From the NCBI GenBank assembly GCA_963805325.1, contig CAWDTS010000010.1:1-64000 (forward strand): 64,000 nt of DNA, given 5' to 3'. This document shows, in pieces, positions 52,072 to 61,251 of this stretch (its first letter is position 1; each line of letters starts with the position of its first letter). This DNA is from DASWJZ01 sp963805325 (lineage in GTDB: Bacteria > Pseudomonadota > Alphaproteobacteria > Rhizobiales > Afifellaceae). A program made the translations under genes and the position numbers. The notes beneath the pieces were generated by a model, which worked only from the letters and a program-made list of their open reading frames with translations, was not told the origin of the DNA and did not search any database.

Positions 52072-53313
52072 CTAAGCGTCGCGCGCGGCCGGCCGCTGGC
52101 GCGCCAGCCGAAGCCCGAGGAGGCTGTTCTTCTGCGCTCTTTTTCCACGCCGCCGGCGGCCGCGGATGAGCTTCTTTGCCTGGGCTTTCCCCTCCGTCTT
52201 CAGGTCGGAGAGGCCGGCGTGCAGGCGCGCGGCGATGCCCCAGCCGCTCGAGCTCAAGATCAGCGTGCCGTACGGCTCGCGGTCGCGCCACAGGAGCTGC
52301 AGCATCGGATTGTTTTCGTCGCAGACCGGATCGACGCGCTCGATCTTCGGGTCTGAGAGCCAGCGCCGCGTCTCGTCGCACATCAACTGCTTGCCGGGCG
52401 AAAAGGCCGCGAATTCCTCGTCGAACGCGACCTTCCAGGGGATCGACATGCCGCCGTGATCGAGGCGGATCAGGGCCGCGATCGGCCTGTCGCCGAGCCG
52501 CATCACGTCGATCTCCGCAAGGCCCTTTTGCGCCAGCTGGGTCACCGCAGAATGAGCGAATTCGTGCACGCCGCTCCGCTTGTTGAGCGCGGTTCCACGG
52601 CGACCCTTCCAGCCCGCCCCTTCGAGCGCAGTGAACATCGCGAAGGCGGTCTCGATCTCGGTCGTCGTGCGCGCCGTCATGAAGCTCACGGCGCCGGTCT
52701 CGCACAGTCGTCTGAGCTGGCGGTCAAGTTCGCGCTGCCGCTTGTGGCTCACCATCTCGTCGAACTCGGCGATGCCACGCGCTGCGTTGGGGTAGAGGAT
52801 CGGCCGCATCTGTCGTTCGGCGACCGTCCAGAAACCACCGCGCGCCGCCGCGGAGCGGAGCGCGTTCGCCGCCGGTCCGTTGAGCGGCAGATGCGGAATG
52901 GAGAACAGGGTGCGCCCGCTCGTGCGCATGTGCGCAATGAGACTGTCGGTTACCTGCGGCGCTGATTCCTTGTCGATCAGCGGCGTGCCGAGCGGCGCAT
53001 AGGGATGCGCCCAGACGCTGAATCTGCGACCGTCGAGGAAGCCGCCGCTGCCGGCGACAACGGGCGCGAAGAAGTGCAGGTCGTCGCGGTCGGAGAAGAT
53101 CGCGAGCCGCAGCCGCTTGCGCCCGAGCGCCTGGACCGCCGGCTCCAGAAACTCCGGGAGGAAGAACGGGTTCGTCTCCAGCGCGCGTTCGGACAGCGCG
53201 CGGATGCGATCTGCCAGGCGCGGCAGCGCATCGACAGGCTCAAGCGCAAAGGTGCCGCGCCGCGCCTGCGCGCGCGGAGCCGTCCCGATCGAAATAGCTC
53301 TTTCAAACACCAT
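52072..53313 (-). CDS. GNAT/CelD (BcsL)-like acyltransferase
   Basis: About 413 residues from the ATG at 53313; a start at 53319 is equally possible. Blocks AIFSDRDDLHFFAPVVAG, FSVWAHPYAPLGTPLID and the C-terminal GNAT portion (GWKGRRGTALNKRSGVHEFA, IAALIRLDHGGMSIPWKVAF) match the acetyltransf_6/CelD group. That group is linked to envelope polysaccharide or cellulose synthesis in rhizobia. The tail is strongly basic. No polysaccharide genes adjoin it, so the acceptor is unknown. Confidence 0.8.
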   Translation of the reverse strand: MVFERAISIGTAPRAQARRGTFALEPVDALPRLADRIRALSERALETNPFFLPEFLEPAVQALGRKRLRLAIFSDRDDLHFFAPVVAGSGGFLDGRRFSVWAHPYAPLGTPLIDKESAPQVTDSLIAHMRTSGRTLFSIPHLPLNGPAANALRSAAARGGFWTVAERQMRPILYPNAARGIAEFDEMVSHKRQRELDRQLRRLCETGAVSFMTARTTTEIETAFAMFTALEGAGWKGRRGTALNKRSGVHEFAHSAVTQLAQKGLAEIDVMRLGDRPIAALIRLDHGGMSIPWKVAFDEEFAAFSPGKQLMCDETRRWLSDPKIERVDPVCDENNPMLQLLWRDREPYGTLILSSSGWGIAARLHAGLSDLKTEGKAQAKKLIRGRRRRGKRAQKNSLLGLRLARQRPAARDA

Positions 53314-53384
53314 GTGCACAACGCGACGCTATATTCCGTGGGCTCCCGATTGCGCTGTCGATGCGTCGTTAAGCTTAAGACGCC

Positions 53385-53939
53385 TCACCCCGCAAACCCG
53401 CCGTCGTCGAGATAGGCCTGCTCGGCCGGCGTGGTGTGCCGTCCAAGAACAGGGTTGCGATGCGGGAAGCGCCCGAAGCGGCGGATCGCCTGCTCGTGGA
53501 TGCGGGCGTATTTCAGGTTTTCGTCTGAACCGAGCGCATGGCAATCGAGCAGCGCGCGCTCCTGATCGGCGATGCGCTCCGAATGCATGAAGGGTAGGTG
53601 GAAGAACGGGGCGAGTTGCGGCGCGACCTTCTTGTCGAAGCCGGCAACCATAGCCTCGCGCGCCAGATCGCTTGCCATTTCGTCCTGCGCGAATGCCTTC
53701 GACGACCCGCGGAACATGTTGCGCGAGAACTGGTCGAGCACGAGGATCAACGCGAGCGCGCCATCGGGTGTCTTCGCCCAGTCGCGCTTTCCGCCCGCAG
53801 CCACTTCGTCATGGAGCGCGGCGAACCGCTCCACGATGCTCTGGTCGAACTCCGCATCTTTCTTGAACCATTTGTCGCGGCCTGCATCGCGCCAGAAGGC
53901 GATCACATCTTGTGGCCCGACATTCGTTTCTTCGCTCAA
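53385..53939 (-). CDS. DUF924 family protein
   Basis: 184 residues with the family blocks VIAFWRDAGRDKWFKKDAEF, LALILVLDQFSRNMFRGSSK and FFHLPFMHSERIADQERALL, ending GRHTTPAEQAYLDDGGF. The fold is helical and TPR-like with conserved Arg/His but no established biochemical role. Its ATG overlaps the stop of the acyl-CoA synthetase gene by 4 bp, so the two are translationally coupled. Confidence 0.9.
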   Translation of the reverse strand: MSEETNVGPQDVIAFWRDAGRDKWFKKDAEFDQSIVERFAALHDEVAAGGKRDWAKTPDGALALILVLDQFSRNMFRGSSKAFAQDEMASDLAREAMVAGFDKKVAPQLAPFFHLPFMHSERIADQERALLDCHALGSDENLKYARIHEQAIRRFGRFPHRNPVLGRHTTPAEQAYLDDGGFAG

Positions 53940-55735
53940 AGCCGTACCTTGCCTTCGCAGATGTCCGCGTAAACCGTCGGATCAAGGGGTATATAGGACT
54001 GAAGTTCCGGATGCAGGAAATATAGCGGGTCGCCGGCGGTATCCGGGTCGAAGCCTTCCTTTGCGAGATCGAATTTCCGTTGCTTGAACGTAGAGGTCGT
54101 GTCGAGCTCCTGCACGATGCGCAGAAATACTGGCCGCGCGTAGCCGGCCAGCCGCGCGATCATGTGCCGGGAAAATTCGTCGAGGTCGAGGTTGCCGTCT
54201 ACGACGAGTGCAGCCATTCCGACGCGCCCCTCGGCTCCCGGCACGCGCACGCCGTAGACGCTTGCCTCCTTGATGCTGGGGAACTCGGTGATGGCCTCCT
54301 GCACCTCCGACGTCGCGACATTCTCACCCTTCCAGCGGAAGGTGTCGCCGATCCGGTCGACGAAGTAGTAGTAGCCCTCGGCGTCCTTGCGCATGAGATC
54401 GCCGGTGCGGAACCAGCGGTCGCCCTTCTCGAAGGCGTCGCGCAGGATCTTCTTCTCCGTCGCATCGGGGTCTGCGTAGCCCTCGAACCTCTGGCTCGGC
54501 CGTTTCGGGTCGTTCATGATCTTGGAGATCGCCTCACCGACCTCGCCGGGCTCGCATCTGACGCAGAAGCCGTCGGCGCCGCGCAGCGGCTCCTGTGTCT
54601 CGACGTCGAAGCGCACCACCTCAACGAAGAACTTGCTCTCGATCCACTTCGGAATGCGGCCGACGGCCCCGACTTTTCCGTCGAAGTTCACGAATACGCA
54701 GTTCCCCTCGGTCGCAGCGTACCATTCGAGGATCTTCGGGATGCGGAAGCGCCTCTGGAAGTCCGCCCAGATGTCGGGCCTGAGCCCATTGCCACAGGCG
54801 AGGCGTATCTTGTGCTTCGTTTCGGATTCGTGCGGTGCGCTGTTCAGAAGATAGCGGCAGAGCTCGCCGATATAGATGAAGATGGTGCAGTCGTTCTCGA
54901 CGATGTCGTCCCAGAACGTGGAGGACGAGAAGCGCTCGCGCAGCACGACGCTGGCGCCAGCCGTCAGCGCCGCGCCGGGGCCGAGCACGCCGCCCGACGT
55001 GTGATACATCGGCAGGCAGAGATAGACGCGGTCGTCCGGGCGCACGCGCATCGCGGCGTTGAAGCCGTACATGATGCTCTGCACGCGATAGTGGTTGATG
55101 TTGGCGGCTTTCGGTAGGCCGGTCGTGCCGCTCGTGTAGACGAAAAGGCACTTGTCCTCGATCGTCAGGCGCGGCAGGTCGGCGTCGGGAATTTGCGCGT
55201 CGGAGAGTCCGTCGAGCTTGGTGTCGAGTCGCTCATAGCCTTCCTGCTCCGCACCGTAGCACCAGAATTGCGGGCCGGCGGCGAGATGCGGCGCGGCGGT
55301 CTGGAAGCTCTCCATCAGCGCGGCGTCGACGATGACATGACGCGGCTTGACGATGTTGACGCAGTAACCAAGCGCCGTTCCTGTCAGGTTCGTGTTCAAG
55401 AGAGCGATGACGCCGCCGGCGCGCGCGATCCCAAGCCACGCGGCGAGATATTCGGGCCGGTTCGGCATCATGAGCGCGACCACGTCGCCCTTTTGCACGC
55501 CGTGCGCCATCGCCCAGCGGGCGTATTGGTCGCCGCGCCGGTCGTAAGCCGCGTAGGTCATCTGCTCGTGCTCTGCGATGAGCGCCAGCTTCTCTCCGTG
55601 CCGGGCCGCGAGGCCGCGCACAACCTGCGGGTAGGTGCGGCCGGGGTTTCTTGCGATCTTGGAGACTTTTGAAAGCGAGCGCAGAACGCCGGTCAGATAG
55701 GCGTAGTCGCTCCCGATCCGGTCAATCAGCCCCAT
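53936..55735 (-). CDS. Long-chain acyl-CoA synthetase (FadD6/FATP-like)
   Basis: A 599-residue AMP-binding enzyme. It has the P-loop-like motif VYTSGTTGLPKAANINHYR near 200, EWYAATEGNCVFVN near 345, the TGD motif in WFRTGDLMRKDAEGYYYFVD and IGDTFRWKGENVATSEVQEA. It activates long-chain fatty acids to CoA thioesters. The FATP-like short linker and the YAATEGN form separate it from classical FadD. There is no full transmembrane segment, so it is likely peripheral on the inner membrane. It is followed by the coupled DUF924 gene. Confidence 0.92.
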   Translation of the reverse strand: MGLIDRIGSDYAYLTGVLRSLSKVSKIARNPGRTYPQVVRGLAARHGEKLALIAEHEQMTYAAYDRRGDQYARWAMAHGVQKGDVVALMMPNRPEYLAAWLGIARAGGVIALLNTNLTGTALGYCVNIVKPRHVIVDAALMESFQTAAPHLAAGPQFWCYGAEQEGYERLDTKLDGLSDAQIPDADLPRLTIEDKCLFVYTSGTTGLPKAANINHYRVQSIMYGFNAAMRVRPDDRVYLCLPMYHTSGGVLGPGAALTAGASVVLRERFSSSTFWDDIVENDCTIFIYIGELCRYLLNSAPHESETKHKIRLACGNGLRPDIWADFQRRFRIPKILEWYAATEGNCVFVNFDGKVGAVGRIPKWIESKFFVEVVRFDVETQEPLRGADGFCVRCEPGEVGEAISKIMNDPKRPSQRFEGYADPDATEKKILRDAFEKGDRWFRTGDLMRKDAEGYYYFVDRIGDTFRWKGENVATSEVQEAITEFPSIKEASVYGVRVPGAEGRVGMAALVVDGNLDLDEFSRHMIARLAGYARPVFLRIVQELDTTSTFKQRKFDLAKEGFDPDTAGDPLYFLHPELQSYIPLDPTVYADICEGKVRL

Positions 55736-55844
55736 TCCTGCCCCCAGTGCGGAGGCGCTTCCGCCGCGCCTAGCTTGTCATTGCTCTTAGGCCCGAAAAG
55801 TAGCATCGGGGTTAGCGCGACGCGAGCGCGGGAGGGCGTACGGC

Positions 55845-56072
55845 GTGGCGGAGGCGCAACTGATCGACGTGCGCGGGCTGAAATGCCCGCTGCCGGTGCT
55901 GAAGGCGGCGCGCCACATGCGCGGGCATGGAACGGGCGCGCGCTTCGTTCTCCTCACCGACGATCCGATGGCGGCGATCGACGTGCCGAACTTCTGCCGG
56001 GAAGAGCGCCACCGTCTGCTCGCCACGCAGAGCGAGGGCGGGACGCTGCGCTTCGAGATCGAGAAGGGCTGA
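55845..56072 (+). CDS. TusA-family sulfur carrier-like protein
   Basis: 75 residues from a GTG start. LIDVRGLKCPLPVLKAARHM carries the CPxP motif with the sulfur-carrying Cys, followed by RFVLLTDDPMAAIDVPNFCR and the C-terminal strand LRFEIEK. It is cytoplasmic and small, as expected for TusA/SirA-like proteins used in tRNA thiolation or general sulfur relay. It ends 5 bp before the convergent dacC-like stop. Confidence 0.9.
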   Translation: MAEAQLIDVRGLKCPLPVLKAARHMRGHGTGARFVLLTDDPMAAIDVPNFCREERHRLLATQSEGGTLRFEIEKG

Positions 56073-56076
56073 ACCG

Positions 56077-57336
56077 CTATTTGGGCGGCGCGACCTGGTC
56101 GAGCGGCCGCGGAGACCCCGCCGCAGCCCCGATCGCGTCGGCAGGCGCGGAGGTGGCGGCCCCGTCGCCGGGCGCGTAGGCGTTGAGCACGTCGGCGACC
56201 GGCGGCGTGGTCTTCGAACCGGGGCGCGGGCGCGGCAGCGGAGCCACAAATTCTGTTTCCCCTAAGACGGCCGGAACGACGGCCGAAACCTTGACCGGCG
56301 GCCCGAGATCGATCGGCTCCGCGGTCAGGTGCGACGCCGCTGGCCCGTCGCCTTCGTCGTTATCCTCCGAGGCCGACTTGACGCGCTTCGGCCCGCAGAC
56401 CAGGCCGCGCATATCGAACGGAGCGTCGTAAGCGGCGCCGGACTTCGCGTCTGCCAGGCGAACGATCTCGCCGTCCACGGGCGGCTGAGAGGCAAAGCCC
56501 TCGTCGAGAAGCTTCGCGGCCTGCTCCGTGCGCGCCTTTCCGCCGTACTGCCCGAATACGACGGTGATGACTTCGCGGCTTCCGCGCTTCGCCGTGGCGA
56601 CGAGATTGTAGCCGGAGGCGCAGATGAACCCGGTCTTCATGCCTGTCGCGCCGGGATAGCGCTGCAGCAACTTGTTGTAGTTCTTCAGGACCTTGCCGCC
56701 GATCTGGATCGCCGGGAGCTTGAAATAGTCCGCGTACTCCGGGAACTGGAGAAGCAGTGTCCGGCCGAGCATCGCCATGTCGCGCGCCGACGAATAATTG
56801 TCTTCGTCAGGCAGGCCGTTGGGCGTGGTGAAATGCGATCGCGTCATCCCCAGCTGCCGGGCGGCCGCGTTCATTCGGTCGGAAAAGCTCGAAACGCTGC
56901 CTCCGACGGTCTCTGCGACGGCGACCGCGATGTCGTTGGCGGATTTGACCATCATCATCTTCAGCGCATTGTCGAGCGACAGCACCGTGCCCGGCCGAAA
57001 TCCCATCTTGCTCGGCGGCTGGTTGGCGGCGTTCTGGCTGTAATGGACCTCCGAATTGAGCGTGAACTCGCCGGCGCGGATCGCCTCCAAAGTCACGTAG
57101 AGGGTCATCAGCTTGGTGGTCGAAGCCGGATACCAGGGCCTCAGCGCATCGTATTCCTCGATGATGCGCCCACTGTTCACGTCGGCGACGATATAGGGGC
57201 CGTGGACGGCTTCCGGCGCTGGATCCGGCGCGGAAGCGGCGGCGAACGCCGCAGAGGCAAATCCCAGAATGAAGATTGTGACGGCGCTGGCGCAAAGCCG
57301 CATCCTTGCCTGCGTCGCTCTCAACTCACACCTCAT
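56077..57336 (-). CDS. D-alanyl-D-alanine carboxypeptidase (PBP5/6 type)
   Basis: 419 residues. The signal peptide lies between MRLCASAVTIFILGFASAAF and the AAASAP region; a start at 57303 would also keep it. The serine-peptidase S11 motifs are SxxK in PASTTKLM near residue 71, SxN in VKSANDIAVAVAET and KTG in GATGMKTGFICASGYNLV. The last 110 or so residues are Pro/Ala-rich, with no obvious amphipathic membrane anchor of the PBP5 type. It trims the terminal D-Ala from peptidoglycan stem peptides in the periplasm. Confidence 0.92.
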   Translation of the reverse strand: MRCELRATQARMRLCASAVTIFILGFASAAFAAASAPDPAPEAVHGPYIVADVNSGRIIEEYDALRPWYPASTTKLMTLYVTLEAIRAGEFTLNSEVHYSQNAANQPPSKMGFRPGTVLSLDNALKMMMVKSANDIAVAVAETVGGSVSSFSDRMNAAARQLGMTRSHFTTPNGLPDEDNYSSARDMAMLGRTLLLQFPEYADYFKLPAIQIGGKVLKNYNKLLQRYPGATGMKTGFICASGYNLVATAKRGSREVITVVFGQYGGKARTEQAAKLLDEGFASQPPVDGEIVRLADAKSGAAYDAPFDMRGLVCGPKRVKSASEDNDEGDGPAASHLTAEPIDLGPPVKVSAVVPAVLGETEFVAPLPRPRPGSKTTPPVADVLNAYAPGDGAATSAPADAIGAAAGSPRPLDQVAPPK

Positions 57337-57481
57337 CTCGCTGTAGGGAGACTATATCGCATTTCCGCGCTGACCGGCACCCTGCATAGACCGAAAACCT
57401 GCTCCCCTGTGGGAAAGGTTGGCGCGCGCGCAGGTAGGGAATAGAACTCAGTACCCTCTCAACATCTTACCCGAGTATGAG

Positions 57482-58651
57482 ATGCCGATCATCAACCGTT
57501 TCGCTGACCTACACGACGAGATTGCGCAGTGGCGCCGCGGCTATCACCGCCACCCCGAGCTTCTTTATGACGTGAAGCGCACGGCCGCGGACGTAGCGGC
57601 GAAGCTGCGCGCCTTCGGCTGCGACGAAGTGGTGGAGGGCATCGGCCGGACCGGCGTGGTCGCGGTTCTCAAGGGGCAGGGCGGGGATTCGGGCCACGTG
57701 ATCGGCCTTCGCGCCGACATGGATGCGCTCCCGATCAACGAGGAGAGCGGCAAGCCCTGGGCATCCGAGACGCCGGGGAAGATGCACGCCTGCGGGCACG
57801 ACGGCCACACCGCGATGCTGCTTGGGGCGGCACGCTATCTTTCGGAGACCCGCCGCTTCGCCGGCACCGCCGTCTTCATCTTCCAGCCGGCCGAGGAGGG
57901 CGGCGCGGGCGGGCTCGCTATGGTCAAGGACGGGATGATGGACCGCTTCGGGATCGAGGAGGTCTATGGCATGCACAACATGCCCGGCCTGCCGCTCGGC
58001 CATTTCGCCATCCGCCCCGGCGCGATGATGGCGGCGACCGACGTCTTCACCATCGATATCGAGGGCCACGGCGGTCATGCCGCGAAGCCGCACGCTACGA
58101 TCGACCCGATCGTGACCGGCGCGGCGATCGTGCAGGCGCTGCAGCACATCGTGGCGCGCAACATCGACCCGCTCATGAGCGGGGTCATCTCCGTCACCAC
58201 CTTCAACGGCGGCGACGCCTTCAACGTCATCCCGCAGCGCGCCCGCATCAAAGGCACCGGCCGTTCTCTCGATCCGCATATCCGCGACCTGATCGAGCGG
58301 CGCATGCGCGAGGTCGTCCAGAACGTCGCCGCCGCCTACGGCGCCACGGCGAAATTCCACTACGAGCGGAACTACCCGGTGACGGTCAACCATCCGGAGC
58401 AGACGCGGAAGGCGATCGCCATCGCAAGCGATGTGGCGGGCGAGGCGAATGTCGACCCGGACCACGCGCCGGTGATGGGTGGCGAGGATTTTTCCTACAT
58501 GCTGGAAGCGCGGCCCGGCGCCTTCATCTTCGTCGGCAACGGCGATACGGCCGGCCTGCATCACCCGGCCTACGACTTCAACGACGCAGCGATCTCCTAC
58601 GGCTCAAGCTACTGGGCGCGGCTGGTGGAGACGCTGATGCCGGCGGGGTAG
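57482..58651 (+). CDS. M20 family amidohydrolase (HipO/amino-acylase-like)
   Basis: 389 residues from the ATG at 57482. RRGYHRHPELLYDVKRTAAD, GLRADMDALPINEESGKPWA, the metal-binding KMHACGHDGHTAMLLGAARY and FQPAEEGGAGG follow the hippuricase/N-acyl-L-amino-acid amidohydrolase pattern, with HNMPGLPLGHFAIRPG and the late MGGEDFSYML block. It hydrolyses amide bonds of N-acyl amino acids using two metal ions in the cytoplasm. The 3' end overlaps the convergent GGDEF-EAL frame by 74 bp. Confidence 0.93.
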   Translation: MPIINRFADLHDEIAQWRRGYHRHPELLYDVKRTAADVAAKLRAFGCDEVVEGIGRTGVVAVLKGQGGDSGHVIGLRADMDALPINEESGKPWASETPGKMHACGHDGHTAMLLGAARYLSETRRFAGTAVFIFQPAEEGGAGGLAMVKDGMMDRFGIEEVYGMHNMPGLPLGHFAIRPGAMMAATDVFTIDIEGHGGHAAKPHATIDPIVTGAAIVQALQHIVARNIDPLMSGVISVTTFNGGDAFNVIPQRARIKGTGRSLDPHIRDLIERRMREVVQNVAAAYGATAKFHYERNYPVTVNHPEQTRKAIAIASDVAGEANVDPDHAPVMGGEDFSYMLEARPGAFIFVGNGDTAGLHHPAYDFNDAAISYGSSYWARLVETLMPAG

Positions 58652-61014
58652 GGGGCGGGGCGACGTGCGCCTCGACGGCCGGTTCTGGAGCTAACCGGCC
58701 GCGCCGATGGCGAATGTTCGACGCCTCGATCCGCGCGATCAGCGCCGGCACGTCGTGCGGCGGCACGGATTTGCTGAACAGGTAACCCTGCGCCTCATCG
58801 CAGCCTTTGGCGGAGACGCTGTCGAGTTGCTCGTGGGTTTCGATGCCCTCCGCCGTGATCCGCATGTTCAGCGAATGGCCGAGTTCGATGACGGCCCGGA
58901 CCAGGGTTCTGGACGCTTGGCGCGTGGCCAACTCGCTAACAAACGAGCGGTCGATCTTGATCCGGTCGAAGGGGAATTGCTGCAGATAGCCGAGCGACGA
59001 GTAGCCCGTGCCGAAATCGTCGAGCGCGATCTTCAGACCGAGTTGGCGAAGGTCGCGGAGGCTGCGTTGGGTCTCGTCGCTACCGCTGAGGAGAAGTGTT
59101 TCGGTGATCTCCAGCTCGAGGCGCCGTGGATCCAATCCCGACCTGGCCAAAGCCTTCGCCACGCGGGGTGCAAACAAGCGACCGCTGAATTGCGCCGACG
59201 AAACGTTCACTGCGACAGAGACATGCGCCGGCCAGTGCGTCGCCTCCCGGCACGCTTGATAGAGCACCCAGTCGCCGATCGGCACGATCAGCCCTGTCTC
59301 TTCGGCAAGCGGAATGAATTCGGATGGCGGCATCATGCCCTTGAGCGGATGCCGCCAGCGCAGGAGCGCTTCGAAGCTGGTCACGGCACCGGTGCGCAGA
59401 TCGACACTCGGCTGGTATTCGATCTCAAGTTCGTTGTTCGCCAGCGCGGCGGTGAGATCGACTTTCAGTTCCTCGCGGGCGACCAGCCGTTCTTCCATCT
59501 CCGACTCGAAAAACAGATAGGGGCTACCACTGCCGGCGGCCTTGGCCGCGTGGAGCGCGATGTCCGCCGTCTTGATGAGCGCGTCGGCGTCCTCGCCATC
59601 GCGCGGCCCGAGCGAGATCCCGATGCTCGCATTGGCCTTCACGGGATCGCGGTCGGTTGTGTAGGGCTCCGTGATGCGGTCGTAGAGGCGCAGGGCGAGG
59701 GCGCGCACCTCGGCTTCATCTGCTGCGGACCGATGCAGAACCGCGAACTCGTTGCCGCCGAGGCGTGCGACGATATCGCCTTCGGCGACCGTCGTGCGCA
59801 GCCGATTGGCCATCTCGACCAGGATCGCGTCGCCCGTCGGGTGGCCGAGCGTATCGTTGATGATCTTGAAGTCGTCGAGATCGAGGAACAATACCGCCAC
59901 GATCTCATCCGCTCGCCGGCGGGCGATCGCTTCCGTAAGCTCGGTGTGAAACACCAGTCGGTTGAAGAGGCCGGTGAGGGAATCGCGCGCGGCAAGATAG
60001 GCGATCTCCTCGCGCGCCTGCTTGCGTGCGGTGATGTCCTGCAGCGTCACGAATGCGGAGCGCGGTGCGCCCCCCTCTTTGACCGCGGTGAGCGTGCGCA
60101 AGGCCCACATGACCTTGCCGTCCTTGCGCACGTAGCGCTTCTCGTCGGTCACGAAGATCATTGTGCCGGACTCAAGCGCCTTGATCGCGGCGGAATCGAC
60201 TTCGCGTTCCTCGGGGATCGCCAGATCGTCGAAGCGCTTGCTGGTCAGTTCCGCCTCGGAATAGCCGGTGAACTTGACGTATTGCGGATTGGCTCGGATG
60301 ATGCGGCCGGTCCCGAGATCGGCCCACGCGATTGCCACGCCGGAGCTTTCGAAGACGCCTTGCTCGCGCGCGGACTGAAGCGAAAGCGACGCGTTGAGTG
60401 TCCTGAGTTCCGCTTCCTCGTCCGCCCGTCGCTCCTCGCTCTTCAAGAGCCCGCCGATCGCGACGATGCCGATTGGATAGATGAACACCGTGTAAGAAAA
60501 GAACAGCGCGCCGAGGCGAACCGCGTCTGTGACGGCGAAACGGTCGAGAAGAGCAGGGCGGCAATGGGCAGCGAGGCGTTGGCCGCCGCCAGCACGACAC
60601 CGAACAAGGCGAGATTCCGCGGCGTCTTCGCCAGCTTCATCCGTGCGAAGCCGATGGCCAGGCCGGCGACGACAGCGATCGCCGAAGACAGCCGCGGCAG
60701 ACTGGCCGCCGAGATGGATCCGATAGACCGCGGCGGCAGCCGCCGCGACAAGCGCCGGGACAGGACCGCCGACGATCGCGGCAACGGCGATCACGACGTT
60801 GCGAAAGTCGCCGATGATCCCCGGACCCATCGGATACGACATCATCATCGTTCCGATCGATCATCGCGCTGAAGGCAATGCTGAGGATGATCGCACGATG
60901 CCGCGCCGGTCGCGCGCGCAGCCACGGGAAGCCGCGGCTGAGGATGAATGCCATCCCGAGCAGCGCCAACCCGTTGGTCAGTATCGCGATGCCTGTCGTC
61001 AGAAGTCCGGCCAT
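58578..61014 (-). CDS. 5TMR-LYT-like membrane GGDEF-EAL protein, N-terminus frameshifted
   Basis: The N-terminal membrane region from 61014 (MAGLLTTGIAILTNGLALLG...) is spread over several frames. Its blocks DFRNVVIAVAAIVGGPVPAL and YRIHLGGQ fit the 5TMR-LYT receptor domain. Shifts occur near 60855 (extra A), 60690 (extra G) and 60550. From about 60500 the frame is intact. A PAS domain is present (FESSGVAIAWADLGTGRIIR). The GGDEF domain motif reads RLGGNEFAVL (Asp to Asn). The EAL domain is complete, with FEALLRWRHP, ALDDFGTGYSS and AEGIET. Phosphodiesterase activity is therefore more likely than cyclase activity. Confidence 0.86.
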
Positions 61015-61251
61015 TGGTCCCGCGCTCCTTGGCGCAGGCAGGCCGACGCTATAGTGGAGGTGTTGACGGGACGTGAAGTAGCGACGCGACGCCAACCTAC
61101 TGTAAACACAGTGACTTTCGTCTGCGCGCCCTCGGCGAGCAGGATATCGGTGTCGGTTCGAAGCGGGTCCCGTGTCTTGCGAGCGACAATCCGAGCTCGC
61201 GGGGGCGGCCCTGCCGATATCATCGCGCGCAGCTAACGGCGCGAATGCCGC
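61015..61251. other. Intergenic between two signalling genes
   Basis: About 240 bp. The promoter of the GGDEF-EAL gene should lie here. I see no distinct operator, repeat or terminator. Confidence 0.4.

Noticed and set aside
58707..60872. A 721-codon open frame antisense to the GGDEF-EAL gene
   Set aside because: The opposite strand carries clear PAS, GGDEF and EAL motifs. This frame has none and has biased composition.
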